Shown one piece after another: positions 10,050-22,174 of a DNA stretch of 64,000 nt. The stretch covers positions 459,756,072 through 459,820,071 of the forward strand of contig NC_081406.1 in assembly GCF_030272615.1 (NCBI RefSeq), given 5' to 3'. The stretch comes from Cryptomeria japonica. Taxonomy: Eukaryota; Streptophyta; Pinopsida; Cupressales; Cupressaceae. The stretch's first letter is position 1; the number at the start of each line of letters is the position of its first letter. A program made the translations under genes and the position numbers. The notes under the pieces are model-generated. The model was not told the origin of the DNA, did no database searches, and saw only the letters and a program-made list of their open reading frames with translations.

Positions 10050-11759
10050 TGTTGGCATTGTATTTTCATTGATGTCAACTGATATGTATAACATGTCACC
10101 AGTATGGCTGGTTACCAGTATGCAAGGTGAATGCAGGATGCAAGAAGGAGATGTTACCAGCATGGATGTTCACCGGTAACTCAACATGACCACTGGTAAG
10201 AAAGCATAATACAACAGAGAAGAGTGTAATCCACCGTAGGCATGATTATAAGGATGTGCGTTAATGACATATTTTACTCAAGGATAATACTAGTATGAAG
10301 GCAAGTGTAATATCACTAGTAAATAGACTTAGTGGAAGAATTGGTGTGTTTGATGAAAAGTCAAGTTGAACCACCGACATAATAGAGGAAAGAAGGAATG
10401 AAGGATAACCGGTAAGGTGACATGTACCGACATGGTTAGTGAACTAGTGAGAAACCACTCATAATATTTCTTGGTTGGTGAATGAATCTAAACCAACTTA
10501 GTGGACTGAATAGAGGTGGATGACAACAAGCATGATAGGTGGATACCAAGTGGCAAGCATCCAGAGGTCAGTGAAGTGTCCATCAACATGGTAGGTGATG
10601 AGCAGGTCATCTTTAAATAAGGAACTTGTAAATCAAGGGTCAATAACAAAAGATGTGTAGCTCAAGGAAGATCAAGATGTCGAATATTTTTTATGTAAAC
10701 CAAGAAAGACAATCCAATCTTCATTCTCATTGGTTGAAGGAAGCAACTTAGGCATTAATTGTGATTGACATAGCAAAGTCAAAAAATAAGTTGCAGGTTG
10801 CTAAATATAGAAAGTGTGTATAGATGTCATAAAAAAAATGGTCGTGATGTTTGATCTACTATAGATCATCAATCAAAGAGATGAGATCTGATCAGATTTG
10901 ATACAAATTGAGTTGTTGGAGAAAATCCCTAGCGTGCCACCGTTTGAACTCTAGTCTTGGCGGGAAAGCCAAGTACAAATATGCAGACCAAAAATGAAAG
11001 AAGATGATGCTAGATGTCGGAAAAGACAAAGTAACTGAGAGAGAAAAGAGTGATTAAAGAGAAGATCAAAAGCATATAAGTGTTGGAGTTGACTGAAAGA
11101 AAAGTAGACTGGTAAGAGGGTTTATCAGAGGTTTTACCAGTAAGATTAGAGCAACCGACAAGATAACAAAAAGGATAAAATTTGTGTGAATCAGGAAGGG
11201 ATATTTAGGAAGAAAGTTGTTGAAGGTGAAGGAGAAAAGAGAGTGTACTGGTGGAGGTCATGCAAGACAGAATGAGGGTGAAAAGGATATAAATAGAGGA
11301 CAACGAACTAGTAGAGAACTGAGCAGAGGAAAATCGGTAGAGAAGAGTTAAATTGGTGACATATTTAGATTGCAAGTGTTACAAAACTTATTTGTAACAA
11401 GACTATAACTATTGTATTGTTTATGATCATTGTGATCACTGAGTTGGAGCTTAGTGCAGGGGTTGGTGCTCCTTGGGTTGGTTCCCTTAACATTGTAACC
11501 ATGTTTATTGTGAGGCTGGATTGGAGTAGTAGAATCCAATAGAATTTGTCACCGAGGTTTTTCCCACCTTGGGTTTTTCTCATATATCCGATGTTATGTG
11601 TTGTGTTTCTTTGTGTGTTTGCATTTGATCACTTTCCTTATCTCACCATTATATCCTCCTTGTGTTTGATTTACTAACCGATACCAAGATTTAGATTTAA
11701 AAGGTTTAGAATATTGGGAACCACTAATTGACCCCCCTCTTAGTGGTACATTGTGTTCA
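10050..11759 (+). repeat. Copia-B 5' LTR (1,710 bp)
   Basis: Starts TGTTGGCATTG and ends ...GTGTTCA, followed within 5 bp by a degenerate primer site. It contains a TATA box at 11,288, the 'ggtttttccc' signature at 11,550-11,582 and the C-run 'attgacccccctcttagtg' near 11,727. The 5 bases before it (CTCAT) are the probable target-site half; no matching partner was found because the element is not complete. An inverted, related LTR lies at 12,746-15,197. Confidence 0.8.
11288..11295 (+). promoter_or_regulatory. TATA box of copia-B LTR
   Basis: TATAAATA about 470 bp before the LTR end, the expected place for the U3 promoter of a copia LTR. No mapped start site. Confidence 0.55.
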
Positions 11760-11763
11760 AAAA

Positions 11764-11777
11764 TTAGTATCAAAGCC
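11764..11777 (+). other. Degenerate primer binding site of copia-B
   Basis: TTAGTATCAAAGCC differs from TTGGTATCAGAGCC by two G-to-A changes. Both are the type expected from cytosine deamination on the opposite strand. Confidence 0.7.
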
Positions 11778-11835
11778 TAGGTTCCCGATCATATAAGTTT
11801 TCTCTATCTTGGGTAGATTCTGGTCTTAGAACACA

Positions 11836-12745
11836 ATGGCAAGAAATGAGTTCTCCTCCTCTTCTAAAGCTCCTATGTTTGATGGAACCAACTATGTTTT
11901 TTGGTGCAGAATAATGGAAACAGATATGTCCTCTCTAGGATTTGATGTTTTTATGTCTATAAAGAATGTGTATATTGTCCCTAGTGTTCCTCCCACTAAC
12001 TTGGATTATAAGAAGGAGTATGAGAACAATGCAAAGGCTAAACATGTTATTCTCAGTAGTCTATCTGATAATGAGTTTGTTATGGTTATGCATTAATCAT
12101 CTACCAAGGAGACTTGGAATAAATTACAAAGGTTATTTGAAGGAGATGCTAAAGTCAAGGAGGCCAAGCTGCAATCACTAAGAGGTCATCTTGAAGGCTT
12201 GAAGACGAAAGATGAAGAAAAGATTGCAAATTATCTTTATAGGGTAGATGAAACTGTGAGCTCCATTAGGGAACTTGGAGAAGAGGTTGTTGATGAAGTT
12301 ACTGTCAAAAAGGTACTTAGATCACTCACATCTAAGTATGATACTAAGGTTTCTGCTATATATGAAGCCAAGGATCTAAAAAACCTTCACAATGGATGAG
12401 TCATTTGGCTCCTTAATTGCTTATGAGATGATGACAACCGGAGAAGGATCTTCAAGGAAAGAAGTTGCTTTCAAATCCATCAAAAAGGGAAAGGAAGAGG
12501 TTTATTATAAAGGATCCAGTGAAGACTCGGATGTAGAGGTAGCAAACTTTGTTAGAAATCTCAAGAGAGGATCTAGTAAGTATAAAGGAAAGTTGCTACT
12601 CAAATGCTTCAACTATGGTAAAATATGACACTTTGCTACAAAATGTCCCTATAGTGAAACCGATGGAGATAAGAAAAGGAGCTCTGGAAGATCTTTCATT
12701 AAAGACAAAGAAAAGAAAGTTTATTGGCAACGAAGAAAAATTTGT
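11836..12745 (+). pseudogene. Copia-B Gag, broken and truncated
   Basis: The start at 11,836 gives MARNEFSSSSKAPMFDGTNY, a DUF4219-type Gag start. The UBN2 core follows in pieces (11,836-12,096; 12,199-12,399; 12,392-12,628). A zinc knuckle begins LLKCFNYGK (Tyr for the second Cys) and is interrupted by a TGA before HFATKCPY. Everything after ~12,745 is lost to insertion of the inverted LTR. No protease, integrase or RT of this copy is visible in the window. Confidence 0.75.
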
Positions 12746-14384
12746 TGAACACAATGTACCATTGGGAGGGGGGTGAATCAGTGGTTCCCAATATTCTAAA
12801 CCTTTTAAACCAAACTCTTGGTACCAGTTAGCAAATTAGGCACAAGGAGGATATACCAGTGAGCTAAGGAAAGAGATCAAATGAAAACACACAAAGATAC
12901 TCAATACATAACACTAGATATACGAGGAAAACCCAATGTGGGAAAACCCTCGGTGAGAAATGTTGTTGGAGACTACTAATCCAATACTACCTCACAATAA
13001 GCACTGATTACAAAGTTTAGGGCACCAACCCAAGGAGAACCAACCCTTGCATCGAGCTCCAAATTAGTGATGTACTAAAGATCAGATTAATACAATATTT
13101 TTAATCTTGTTACAAATGAGTTTTGTAACTCTTACAATGAAAAATTTCACCAGTTTAACTCTTCTCAATCGCTTCTCCCTTTCTCAGTTCTCTATCGGTT
13201 CTCTGTTCTTTGTTTATACCTTTTTCTGCCCATATTTTATCTTGCATAGCCTTCGCTGGTACACTCTCTTATCTCCTTCACCTTCTACAAATTTCTTCCC
13301 GAATCCCCCTTGTTAGTTTAAACAATTGTAGTTCTATTTGGCAGCTTGCCGATTGCTCTAACCTTGTCGGTAAAACCTCTAATAAACCTTCTACCAGTTC
13401 TACCTCTTTGTCAAAAAATCCAAGACTTAGATGATTTTGATCTTCTCTCTGACCACTCTCTGCTCTCTCAGTTACTCTATTTTTGTCGACATCAAGCATC
13501 ATCATCTTAAGTCTTTAGTCTACATATTTATACTTGATTATTCCCATCAACACTTGGATTCAAACTATGCATGTTATGGTTTTTTCTCCATCGAGTATGT
13601 CCGTATTAAATCTAATCAGATCTCCTCTTCTTGATTGATGATTTGCATTAGATCAAACACCACCACCATTTCTGATGACATCTATACGCGCTTTCTATTT
13701 CTAGCAACTTGCAACTTGTTTTTCCAGCCTTTCTCTATCATTCACCATTAATGCCTTAGGTATTTCCTTCAACCATTGAGCACAAATATCGAATTGTCCT
13801 ACTTGATTTATCTCACCAAAAACCTTCTACATCTCGATCCGCCTCAAGCCACACTTCTTTTGTCATTGACCTATGATTCATGGGTTCTTTATTTAAAGTT
13901 GACCTGCTCATCACCTATCACATCAATGGACGGTTTTCCTACCACTGCATGCCTACCACATGGAACCTACATGTCATCCTCAGACACCATCCAACTCAAC
14001 CCAGTCTTCTATGTTAATTTTAGTTCATTCACTGACCAAGACACATGACTGGTGTTTTACCGGCTCATATACCCTACTGATAGATCATACTGACTTGGAA
14101 TTCTTCTGGTTTTGTGTCCATACTTCATGTGATCCAGCAATCATTCACCATGTTGGTTTTTCTTCTTCATGTCTATACATGCTCACCGGTGGATCTCCTT
14201 ATTGCATCTTCATACTGGTAACATACCTACCAATTGTCATTTCATACCAGTTTCCAATATTGTCAATTGATACTCATTCGATTCATATGTGGTCATTGAA
14301 GGCGTCAAGATTTTGTAGAAGGCATACACTAGCATTGGAGTAATCAAGGTCATAACCAGCACTGACACTGACATCCAACACTTA

Positions 14385-15138
14385 TGTGAAGCCGACATCA
14401 GTCTGGGATCTGAAAAGTTTCATTTAATCATTTTATAATTATTGTATAGGGTTGGCATTGAATATCTTTTGTAATGTATTGTAATCTGACATAAGGCATA
14501 TTGTTTGTAAAGGGTATATAAGTCAGTTTATTAGGTCATTGTGATATAGAAGAGTGTGTAGGACAAGGAAGAAAAATAGTGTGATACTAAGGACATGTAT
14601 ATAGACCATTTGTATGCGAAAGTAATATCATGCAATGATCAGTAGATGGTTTGTAAATCATTCTTAGAGAAAATGAGATATCGATAAAAGGGTTTAAGAA
14701 CTGGTATAGAAATGAGCTATAACCGAAACTCTTTTTGGCATAGCAGATGCATTTTGTGAGCTCACCATTCTTGTTTTATCTCAGCATAAGCTAGTAGTCA
14801 GTGAGACTTTTTTGTGTTGAGCAGTGTGCTCTAGGCAGTGTGCCTTCCTGCATGTGCAGGCCCCCATACAATGCAATATCTTTCACATGGCCAGTGAATT
14901 GATATTGTGGGTCATAAATCCCACCATGGTTTTTCCTCTTTGAGGTTTTCCATGTATAAATTATGTGTGTTGTGATTTTCATTCATGTGGCTTGTTTATT
15001 TACTTCATGTTATATGTTTCTTCATTTACCGGTTTATATGTGTATGTTGTAATAAGGTAAAATCTTATATTACTAGCAGAACATCGATTCACTGCCCCCT
15101 CTTAGTGTTCTTGGATTCATTGTTTTCAAACATCCAAT
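14385..15138 (+). repeat. Solo copia LTR inside the copia-C LTR
   Basis: Plus-strand LTR signals sit within the inverted LTR: TATATAAG at 14,515, the 'ccaccatggtttttcc' signature at 14,919 and 'attcactgccccctcttag' near 15,088. Flanks repeat ACTTA (14,380-14,384 and 15,139-15,143), a possible target duplication within a longer imperfect match (tccaacactta / tccaatactta). The last bases are not the usual CA, so the ends may be off by a few bases. Confidence 0.6.
14515..14522 (+). promoter_or_regulatory. TATA box of solo LTR
   Basis: TATATAAG, about 130 bp into the solo LTR and upstream of the conserved LTR signature. A typical U3 promoter position. Confidence 0.5.
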
Positions 15139-15799
15139 ACTTACTTTTCAATTATAATCCCATACCAGTTGACATCAATGACAACACAATACCAACAATC
15201 TCCTTGTTTGGCATTGATGTCAACACACTCTATTCCTTCACCCTACCCATTGGACCATTCTCCCCCTTTGACAACAATGACAAAGGGTCGGGGCATCCTT
15301 CCATATAATTCATTCTCCACCAGTTATATAGTGTATTCTCCCCATTTGATTTCTATCCACTCAACCAACAACATATAAGATGGAGGATAGAGACACCAAC
15401 TAACATCAATTGTTCATAAGAGTCAAATGTGATTGTACTATGAGTGCTACCAATTGGGAAAGTAGATTCTCCTAATCATGAAATTCTCTTGGGTATTCCT
15501 ACAATAATTTCCTTCTTCTGCAATTTGTTCTTCCAATACACCTGTCTAGTGTTCCTTTCACCCGATGGTCCAATTGTGATTTTTATCAAAGTAAAAATTG
15601 AATAGACATTGAAGGAACTTTCAAATGAGGACCAATGAGTACTACCCAAAAGCTCAAGCATGTCGGTACTATAGCATAATCACTTGATCTCCCCCTATGT
15701 CCAACATATGGTCCAAGAGATAGGAGATTTTACAATGAACTCCCCATGAACCATAGATATTCATACACATTTAAGTGCATGAAATAGGTGATACCACTC

Positions 15800-16330
15800 C
15801 TAACTTGGGTCTCAGATACTCAAAACTCTTTAGTGGTAGAGGCTTGGTGAAGATATCATCCACTTTTTTACCTATAGGGACATACTCTACCTTGACTTCA
15901 TAGATCTGTCACCTCTCTAGGAAAATGATATTTGATGGAAATATGCTTTGTCCTTGAGTGCATAACCAGAATCTTTGATATGTTAATTACACCAAAATTG
16001 ACACACTAGATGGAAATAGGGTCAGACATCTCTACCTGAATATCCTTAAGGGTCTTCTTCATCCATAGCACCTGAGAATAGCATGTGGTAGCAACAATAT
16101 ATTATGCCTCAGTAGTAGATAGAGAAACTAAATCCTGCTTCTTACTATGCCATGACCAACTGATTACCTAGGAGGAATGCACCACCACTTGTTCTCTTAC
16201 AGTCATCAATGCAACCTACCAAATCAACATCAGTGTAAGCATGAAAGATAAAATCCCCTTTCGTGCGATACCATAGTCCATAATCAAGTGTCCCTTGTAT
16301 ATACAAAAATATCCTTCTGAGTGCAAAATC
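15800..16330 (-). pseudogene. Copia-C RNase H, broken
   Basis: On the minus strand the RNase H region is recognisable: GTLDYGLWY, a degraded YTDVDLVG for the first acidic site, KRTSGGAFLLG, then STTEA followed by a stop, WMKKTLKDIQ, and TKHISIKYHF. Several stops and at least one frameshift. Upstream, homology ends abruptly where a 30-bp minisatellite begins, which is read in-frame into the RNase H open frame (16,145-16,423). Confidence 0.7.
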
Positions 16331-16479
16331 ATAAAATGTCCTGAAAAAGATCTTAAAAATCATAAAATGTCCTAGAAAAATCTTAAAAATCATAAAATGT
16401 CTTGAAAAAATCATAAAAATCATAAAATGTCCTTAAAAAAACCATAAAAATCATAAAATATCTTGAAAACCCTAAAAAT
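16330..16479. repeat. 30-bp minisatellite, five units
   Basis: Units start 'cataaaatgtcct' or a close variant and end 'taaaaat', at 16,330, 16,361, 16,391, 16,421 and 16,452, with lengths of 28-31 bp. It begins exactly where copia-C RNase H similarity stops. Confidence 0.8.
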
Positions 16480-16608
16480 TAACACATTCATAAAAATCCT
16501 AAAAAAACCATAAACATCTAAAAATATGTAATAAACATTGTGAAGACACGAACACTTAAGACAAGTGTAGTACCCCTACCCTAATCAATTTATAATCTTG
16601 GTTTAATC

Positions 16609-17670
16609 TGTAGGTCCCGGAGACAACTAAGAGCGGGGGAGGGGAGGGGTGAATCAGTTGTCTAATAAATTCAAACCAAAAACTTATTAACCAACTTAAT
16701 TCTTAATATTGGTAAATCAGTTAAGTATGCCGGTGGATAGTGTTAACAGTAAATTGCTATAACAGTAAGAATTAATGCATGAAACATAAGCACAAAGTCA
16801 TCCACAACACATGACACCAATATTTGAACGTGGAAACCCTGTAAGGGAAAAACCATGGTGGGAAACCTTACCCACAATCAGATGATACTACTGTAGATAG
16901 TAAGTGTACAAGAGGGGTCTGCACATGCAGAAAGGCCAATAGCCTAGAGCTCACTACTCAATCACAAATGGGAGTCACACTGACTATAGTTGGATGGTTA
17001 AATCCAATAAGAATGTACTGCACAAAATCGCATCTTCATATGCTGGATTCAGTACTGGTGTAATGTTGATATGCTTCCACAAAAACCTAACTTCACCTTC
17101 AAATGATGTCTTCGTATATAGCTTTGCTTAATCTCGCATATACCTTCTCACAATTCTTTTCGCATTCCACACTTGATCTTACGAATAAGATCTTACATTT
17201 ATACCATACCCTAAGACCAATTTTAGTAGGTCGGCTCTACCAGATACTACAATAAAAACATTTTACAAATAATATAATATCCGATGCAATAACCGATTAA
17301 ACATGTCGGCTTAATGCATTTACAACAATAATAAATCATCTCCATAGCGTGCCATGCTGATCTGGAAAAGATAAACCTATCGATGTGACCCTAGATAACT
17401 TGGACCTATTTGTCGGTAAAACTAAATATGAAAATAAGAATATACCAATGATTATTACTTCAAAATAAAGTGTCCACATGATGTCTTCGACATTACCAAG
17501 TGTCTTCCATGCCATTCCAGGTACTGGTGAACATTATATCCTGCAGGTTAATCATATACCAGTAACTGTTGCACAGTTTACTGTTTGCCACTGAATGTTG
17601 TTGGATCTCCAAAGTAGGTGTATTTAGTAGGTGTTGACATCAATGACAAAACCATACCAAAATACCAACA
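16609..17670 (-). repeat. Copia-D 3' LTR
   Basis: Begins TGTAGGTCCC and ends ACCAACA (plus-strand view). Next to it at 17,671 is 'atctccccctttgg', the reverse complement of the polypurine tract. It carries the C-run (as 'aggggaggggtgaatcag'), the reverse-complemented 'ttttccc' signature near 16,825-16,865 and a TATAAAT on the minus strand at 17,197-17,203. Confidence 0.9.
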
Positions 17671-18014
17671 ATCTCCCCCTTTGGCATTGATGGCAACACA
17701 AGATGGAAAAACCATTAAAGTGCCAAAATAGAAATGCCAAGTGTAAAACCAACAATCTCCTCAAGGTGACAATCTCTCCCCCTGGAAGCAATTTGATGTT
17801 ATCATGTACCAATTTTCACCATAGATATCTCTCCTCAATTGATAATGTGTTTTTCCATATATCTCTCCCCCTTTGACATCAAATGCCAAAGCTACAAAAT
17901 TTAAGTCCATACAAAAATACCAACTAGTCCCCTTGAGAAGTAGCTTCCTCATCAAATACCAGAATAAAATATTTGTCCATTTAATTATGTCGGTTGATGA
18001 CAATCATCAACTGT

Positions 18015-18378
18015 CTAAGTCTCTACCGGTGGAGGCATGACTCCGAGCTGATCTCTGAGATACTCAAAAGTTTCCTTAGGCAAAGGTTTTGTGAAAATAT
18101 CTGCAAGCTGTTCTTTAGTATTCACATAAACTAGTTTTATCTCCTTTTCTTCAACTTTTTCCCTTAGAAAATTTAGTTTGATAGAAACATGTTTTGTTTT
18201 AGAATGTAATACTGGATTCTTAGATATATCAATTGCTGCAGTGTTATCACAATATATAGTAATAGGCTCCTTGCATTTTACCTTTATGTCTTTCAACATT
18301 TGCTTAAGCCAAAGTACCTATGTACAGTTTGTTGCTGCTGCAACATATTCTGATTCTGCTGTTGATAAAGATGTACAA
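18015..18378 (-). pseudogene. Copia-D RNase H C-terminal part
   Basis: After a stop at about 18,381 (a TAG just after SWLSKK) the RNase H continues: TAES-type box, a second TAG near 18,317, then an intact frame 18,015-18,299. That frame has IYCDNTAAIDISKNPVLHSK, the KHVSIKLNFLREKV helix and the conserved tail EQLADIFTKPLPKETFEYL. Both stops sit where copia relatives usually have Gln, consistent with CAG-to-TAG. Confidence 0.88.
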
Positions 18379-18380
18379 CT

Positions 18381-19649
18381 CTATTTCTTACTTAACCAAG
18401 AAACTAATCTCTTTCCAAGAAATAATGCTCCTCCAGTGGTGCTTTTTCTATTATCCACATCTCCTGCCCAATTTGCATCTGTGTATGCATATAGATCAAA
18501 ATTTTCATCTTTAAGATACCATAATCCAAGATTTGTTGTGCCTTGTAAGTACTGGAAAATCCTTTTTACTGTTGATTCATGATTTTCTCTAGGATTACTC
18601 TGAAATCTAGAAACTATACATACTGCATTTATAATATCAGGTCTGGTTTGTGTCAAATATAGTAAAACTCCTATCATAGATTCATATCTAGTTGGATTAA
18701 CAGGTGTAGATTCATCCCTTTGAGATAATTTGTCATTTGTAGTCATAGGTGTACTTATCAGTTTAGAGTTCTCCATCCCAAATTTCTTAAGTAGTTCTTT
18801 CAAGTACTTAGATTGACTAAAAAATATGCCTTTATCAGTTTGTAAAATCTGCAATCCTAAAAAGAATTTTATTTCCCCGATCATAGACATTTCAAATTCT
18901 TCCTGCATTTTAAGAGAAAATTCTTTGCATAATTCATCTTCTCCTCCAAAGATTATATCATCAACAAATACTTCAATAATCAAGATGTCATCATTAGTTA
19001 CTTTGTAATATAAATTGCTATCTGCATTTCCTTTAGTAAAACCAATCTTTAAAAGATACTTATCCAATCTTGCATACCAAGCTCTTGGAGCTTGTTTTAA
19101 TCCATACAAAGCTTTTCTTAATCTGCAAACCATATCATTGTCATCTATCAAGGAAAATCCATCAGGTTGTTCAATATAGACTTCCTCTTCAAGATCTCCA
19201 TTCAAAAATGCACATTTAATATCCATTTGATAAACTTTGTAATCCTTGTGAGCTGTAAAAGCCAAGAATAATCTAACTGCCTCAATTCTGGCTACCGGTG
19301 CAAAGGTTTCATTGTAATCAACTCCTTCTTTCTGAGAATATCCCTTACACACTAGTCTTGCTTTATTTCTGACAACCTTACCATCTTCATTGAGTTTGTT
19401 TTGAAATACCCATTTGGTTCCAATTACATTTTTACTTTTAGGCCGGGGAACTAATGTCCAAGTATTATTTTTCTCAATTTGTTCTAATTCTTCTTCCATA
19501 GCTTTAATCCAAAATTTATCTTCACATGCCTCATTGATAGATAATGGTTCAATTTGAGAAATAAGACATACCTCTTCATTTTCCAATCTTCCTCTTGTCA
19601 TGACTCCTTTAAGTTTGCTTCCAATTATCTGATCATCAGAGTGATTCAA
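18381..19649 (-). pseudogene. Copia-D reverse transcriptase with RNase H start
   Basis: A 422-codon open frame. In order: [18 protein letters not shown], the RT core with [37 protein letters not shown] (first catalytic Asp), [14 protein letters not shown], and FVDDIIFGG with the catalytic Asp pair. The thumb/connection follows, then RNase H with YTDANWAGD. The domain looks intact at the sequence level, but it has no start of its own: it is a piece of the Gag-Pol polyprotein, ended by a TAG at 18,381 and separated from integrase by a stop near 19,672. Confidence 0.92.
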
Positions 19650-19673
19650 TCTTACATACCGGGGTGTCTTAGT

Positions 19674-20616
19674 CTATTGTTGTTCTTCAATTACTGTGGA
19701 ATCCTTTGATGATACCGGAGTAACTGGATCATCATTCTCTACCGGTGGATTTATTGTAGGTCCATTTGTCATAATTTCTATTCCCAGTTCAGAGTCTATA
19801 TACCTTGAAGTTCCTTTGAATTGTTCATCAATCTTTACATTTGTACTCTCAACAATTTTCCATAATCTTTTATTAAAACATCTATATGCTTTACTCTTAG
19901 ATGAATCACTAAGAAATATTCCTTCATCACTTCTAGGATCAAACTTGCCAATATACTCATCTCTTCTAATATAACATTTACTTCCAAAAATTATGAAATA
20001 CTTAAGAGTAGGAGTATTACCAAACCATAGTTCATGAGGGGTCTTACCAGTTTCACCTTTGATGTGAACTTTGTTGAATGTATAGATAGCAGTGCTTACT
20101 ACCTCTCTCCAGTACACATGTGGTAGATTTGCTTCTGATAACATACTTCTTGCTGCATCCAAAATAGTTCTATTTTTTCTTTCAACAACTCCATTCTATT
20201 GTGGTGTCTGAGGTGCTGATAACTGTCTTTTGATTCCATTTACTTCACAGAATGTATTAAAATCTTTAGAAGCGAATTCTCCTCCTTGATCTGATCTTAA
20301 ACATTTAATTTTCTTACCGGTTTCATTTTCAACCATTGCTTTGAATAGTTTGAACTTCCCAAGTGCTTCTGATTTTTCTCTGAGAAAAGTAACCCAACAC
20401 ATTCTAGAATAATCATCAATAATTAGCATGAAATATCTATCACCTTGTAAGCTTTTAGTTCTAGCTAGACCACATAAATTAGTGTGAATTAAATCAAGGG
20501 CATTATTGGATTTTTCTGGAATACTTTTGAAACTAGCTCTAACTTGTTTTCCAAATTGACATTCCTTGCAAATTATTTTCTAAGGTTTCACAATTTTAGG
20601 TAGATCTCTAACTGCA
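19674..20616 (-). pseudogene. Copia-D integrase, three lesions
   Basis: Frames 20,196-20,429 and 19,674-20,162 hold DDYSRMCWVTF, LRSDQGGEF (second Asp present), and, after a TAG that interrupts TPQ-NG, the VERK segment with the catalytic Glu. Upstream (20,430-20,616) CKECQFGK marks the Cys pair of the zinc-binding domain, and the first catalytic site reads HTNLCG, Asn for Asp. The His pair is absent: similarity jumps from the pre-integrase segment ending near 20,630 to the region after it, suggesting a deletion. This integrase should be inactive. Confidence 0.85.
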
Positions 20617-21447
20617 TTAGAAGTACTGATTTTCATCTATATGTGCAATTAAGCATGTCTTTTCACTGTTATTCAAATGAAAGATATTACCTCTAGTCTG
20701 ATTACCGGTTGCAATTTCCAAACCAGTTCTATTCATGATTTTGCATTTTCCATTTTTAAATTGTAACTGAAAACCTTTCTCAACTAATTGACCAACACTT
20801 AAAAGATTATGTTTTAATCCTTCAACATAGTAGACATTGTCAGTGTTATGTTTACCATCAATAGATATTGAACCGTTACCTTTGATTGAATAGGCTTTGT
20901 CCTCTCCGAATCTTACTAAACCTCCATTGTATTCTTGCAAGTTCAAGAATTTACCTTTGTCTCCAGTCATGTGATGTGAGCATCCTAAGTCAATAATCCA
21001 TTCATCCTTTGATTCAACTTTAGGTGCTAGGGCTTGTTCTACCGGTTGACCAATAGGTACTGGTTGGTCTTCTGTTATAGCAACAAAGATCCATCCATTT
21101 TTTGCTGGATCCTCATCAGAATCATCAGTCACACCTTCATCAGTAGTGTAACAAGATTTATCTTTGTTTTTCTTAAATCTGTATCTCTGATATTCAGGAT
21201 TAGGTTTGTATGTTCTTCTAGCTTCTTCTCCTAGTCTAGCATGTCTATCAGGGCATCTTGAAGCCATATGACCAATCTTATTTGTAGTTAAAACATTTAA
21301 AGGGTGCTTTACCTTCATACTTACTTCCAATTGGGCCTTTTGGCATTTTTCTTTAAAATAGTGCTTCAAGTTCTTCAAGCTCTTCATTCTCCTTCCTGGT
21401 TTCTTCAAGTTCTCTTGCATAAAAGGATCTCTAGTATGATTTGTCAA
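20617..21447 (-). pseudogene. Copia-D Gag C-terminus and protease
   Basis: A 276-codon frame. The N-terminal part carries a damaged zinc knuckle (NKIGHMASRC retained; the first two Cys are not in frame), then an acidic linker. The protease follows, with WIIDLGCSHHMTGDKGKF; the triad reads Asp-Leu-Gly instead of Asp-Ser-Gly, which should abolish activity. VYYVEGLKHNLLSVGQL and TRGNIFHL lead into the pre-integrase segment, which ends at a stop at 20,617. Confidence 0.85.
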
Positions 21448-21517
21448 AGGATGGAGCAGATGATGTTGATGCTTTGAAGGCCAAATCAGTTTTTATAGTA
21501 GTAACAGGACCAAATTC

Positions 21518-22117
21518 CTAAATTTCAAAAGTTGAAAGTTTTCCAATCAATGTATCCCTAGTTACTGATGTATTAGGCATTGTTCTCAACTCATTTATAG
21601 CAGTAACCTTCATTTTACATGCTGGTGGCAAACCTCTTAGGATTTTTGAAACAATCTCATCTTCACTCAAGGTTCCTCCACAACATTTGATACCCAAAAC
21701 AATTTCATTTACTCTTTCCATAAAAGTAGAAATCCTTTCATCTTCTTCCATTTTTAGATGTTCATACCTGACTCAGAAGCTTTCAAGTTTTGCAATTTTG
21801 ACTATGGAATCCCCTTCATTCAGTGTTTCCAAATGATCCCAAATAGCTTTTGCAGTGGACCTATCTGATAATCCCATAATTTGTTCATCTGATAATGCTC
21901 TCAAGAGTGCTTCTCTTTCTTTGCAATCATTTTCTTCATCTTTAGCTAAAGTAGTGGGAGCAGTCTGACCAGCTATAGTAGTAGTATAACCATTCTTAGT
22001 AACTTCCCAGATGTCTTTACCAATGCAATTCAGATGTGTCTCCATTCTGATTTTCAATATCCCATAGTTGGTTCCATCAAGTTTAGGACTATCCTTTCTG
22101 AAATAATTAATAGACAT
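21518..22117 (-). pseudogene. Copia-D Gag N-terminal part
   Basis: 22,117-21,773 begins MSINYFRKDSPKLDGTNYG and continues as DUF4219/UBN2-type Gag (LSDRSTAKAIWDHLETL). After a stop near 21,772 it continues as 21,751-21,518 (MERVNEIVLGIKCCGG). The aromatic residue normally following 'NY..' (Trp) is Leu. The start Met lies about 60 bp inside the primer site. Confidence 0.85.
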
Positions 22118-22174
22118 TGGATCTCCTCAAGTTGTTAAACTTCTGCAAAAAGAGGACTAGGCTCTGATACCAAT

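Larger units (their letters stand above)
12746..15197 (-). repeat. Copia-C 3' LTR, inverted relative to copia-B LTR, with nested LTR
   Basis: Reverse-complement alignment by eye matches the copia-B LTR along its length. 'tgaacacaatgtacca' at 12,746 mirrors its end, and the 'ttatttaaag.tgacctgctc' block near 13,890 mirrors 10,600. 'ttgacatcaatgacaacaca' near 15,170, ending ACCAACA at 15,197, mirrors its start. Removing the nested solo LTR at 14,385-15,138 leaves about 1.7 kb. Frames listed inside (for example 13,776-14,343) are LTR by-products. Confidence 0.75.
12746..16330 (-). mobile_element. Copia-C, related minus-strand copia fragment
   Basis: On the minus strand: an RNase H region (about 16,330-15,800), a 3' untranslated stretch, a polypurine-like tract (reverse complement of 'atctccttgtttgg' at 15,198), then a 3' LTR ending at 12,746. 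The LTR is the same family as the copia-B LTR but inverted. It is interrupted by a solo LTR. The element lacks gag to RT: it stops at a 30-bp tandem repeat at 16,330. The bases before its LTR end (TTTGT, 12,741-12,745) are the presumed target half. Confidence 0.72.

Noticed and set aside
13776-14343. Open frames of 90 and 127 residues
   Set aside because: They lie inside the inverted copia-C LTR and match the reverse complement of LTR sequence; LTRs do not encode proteins in these elements.
17624-18003. Minus frames next to copia-D 3' LTR
   Set aside because: They lie in the 3' untranslated stretch between RNase H and the LTR, with no domain.
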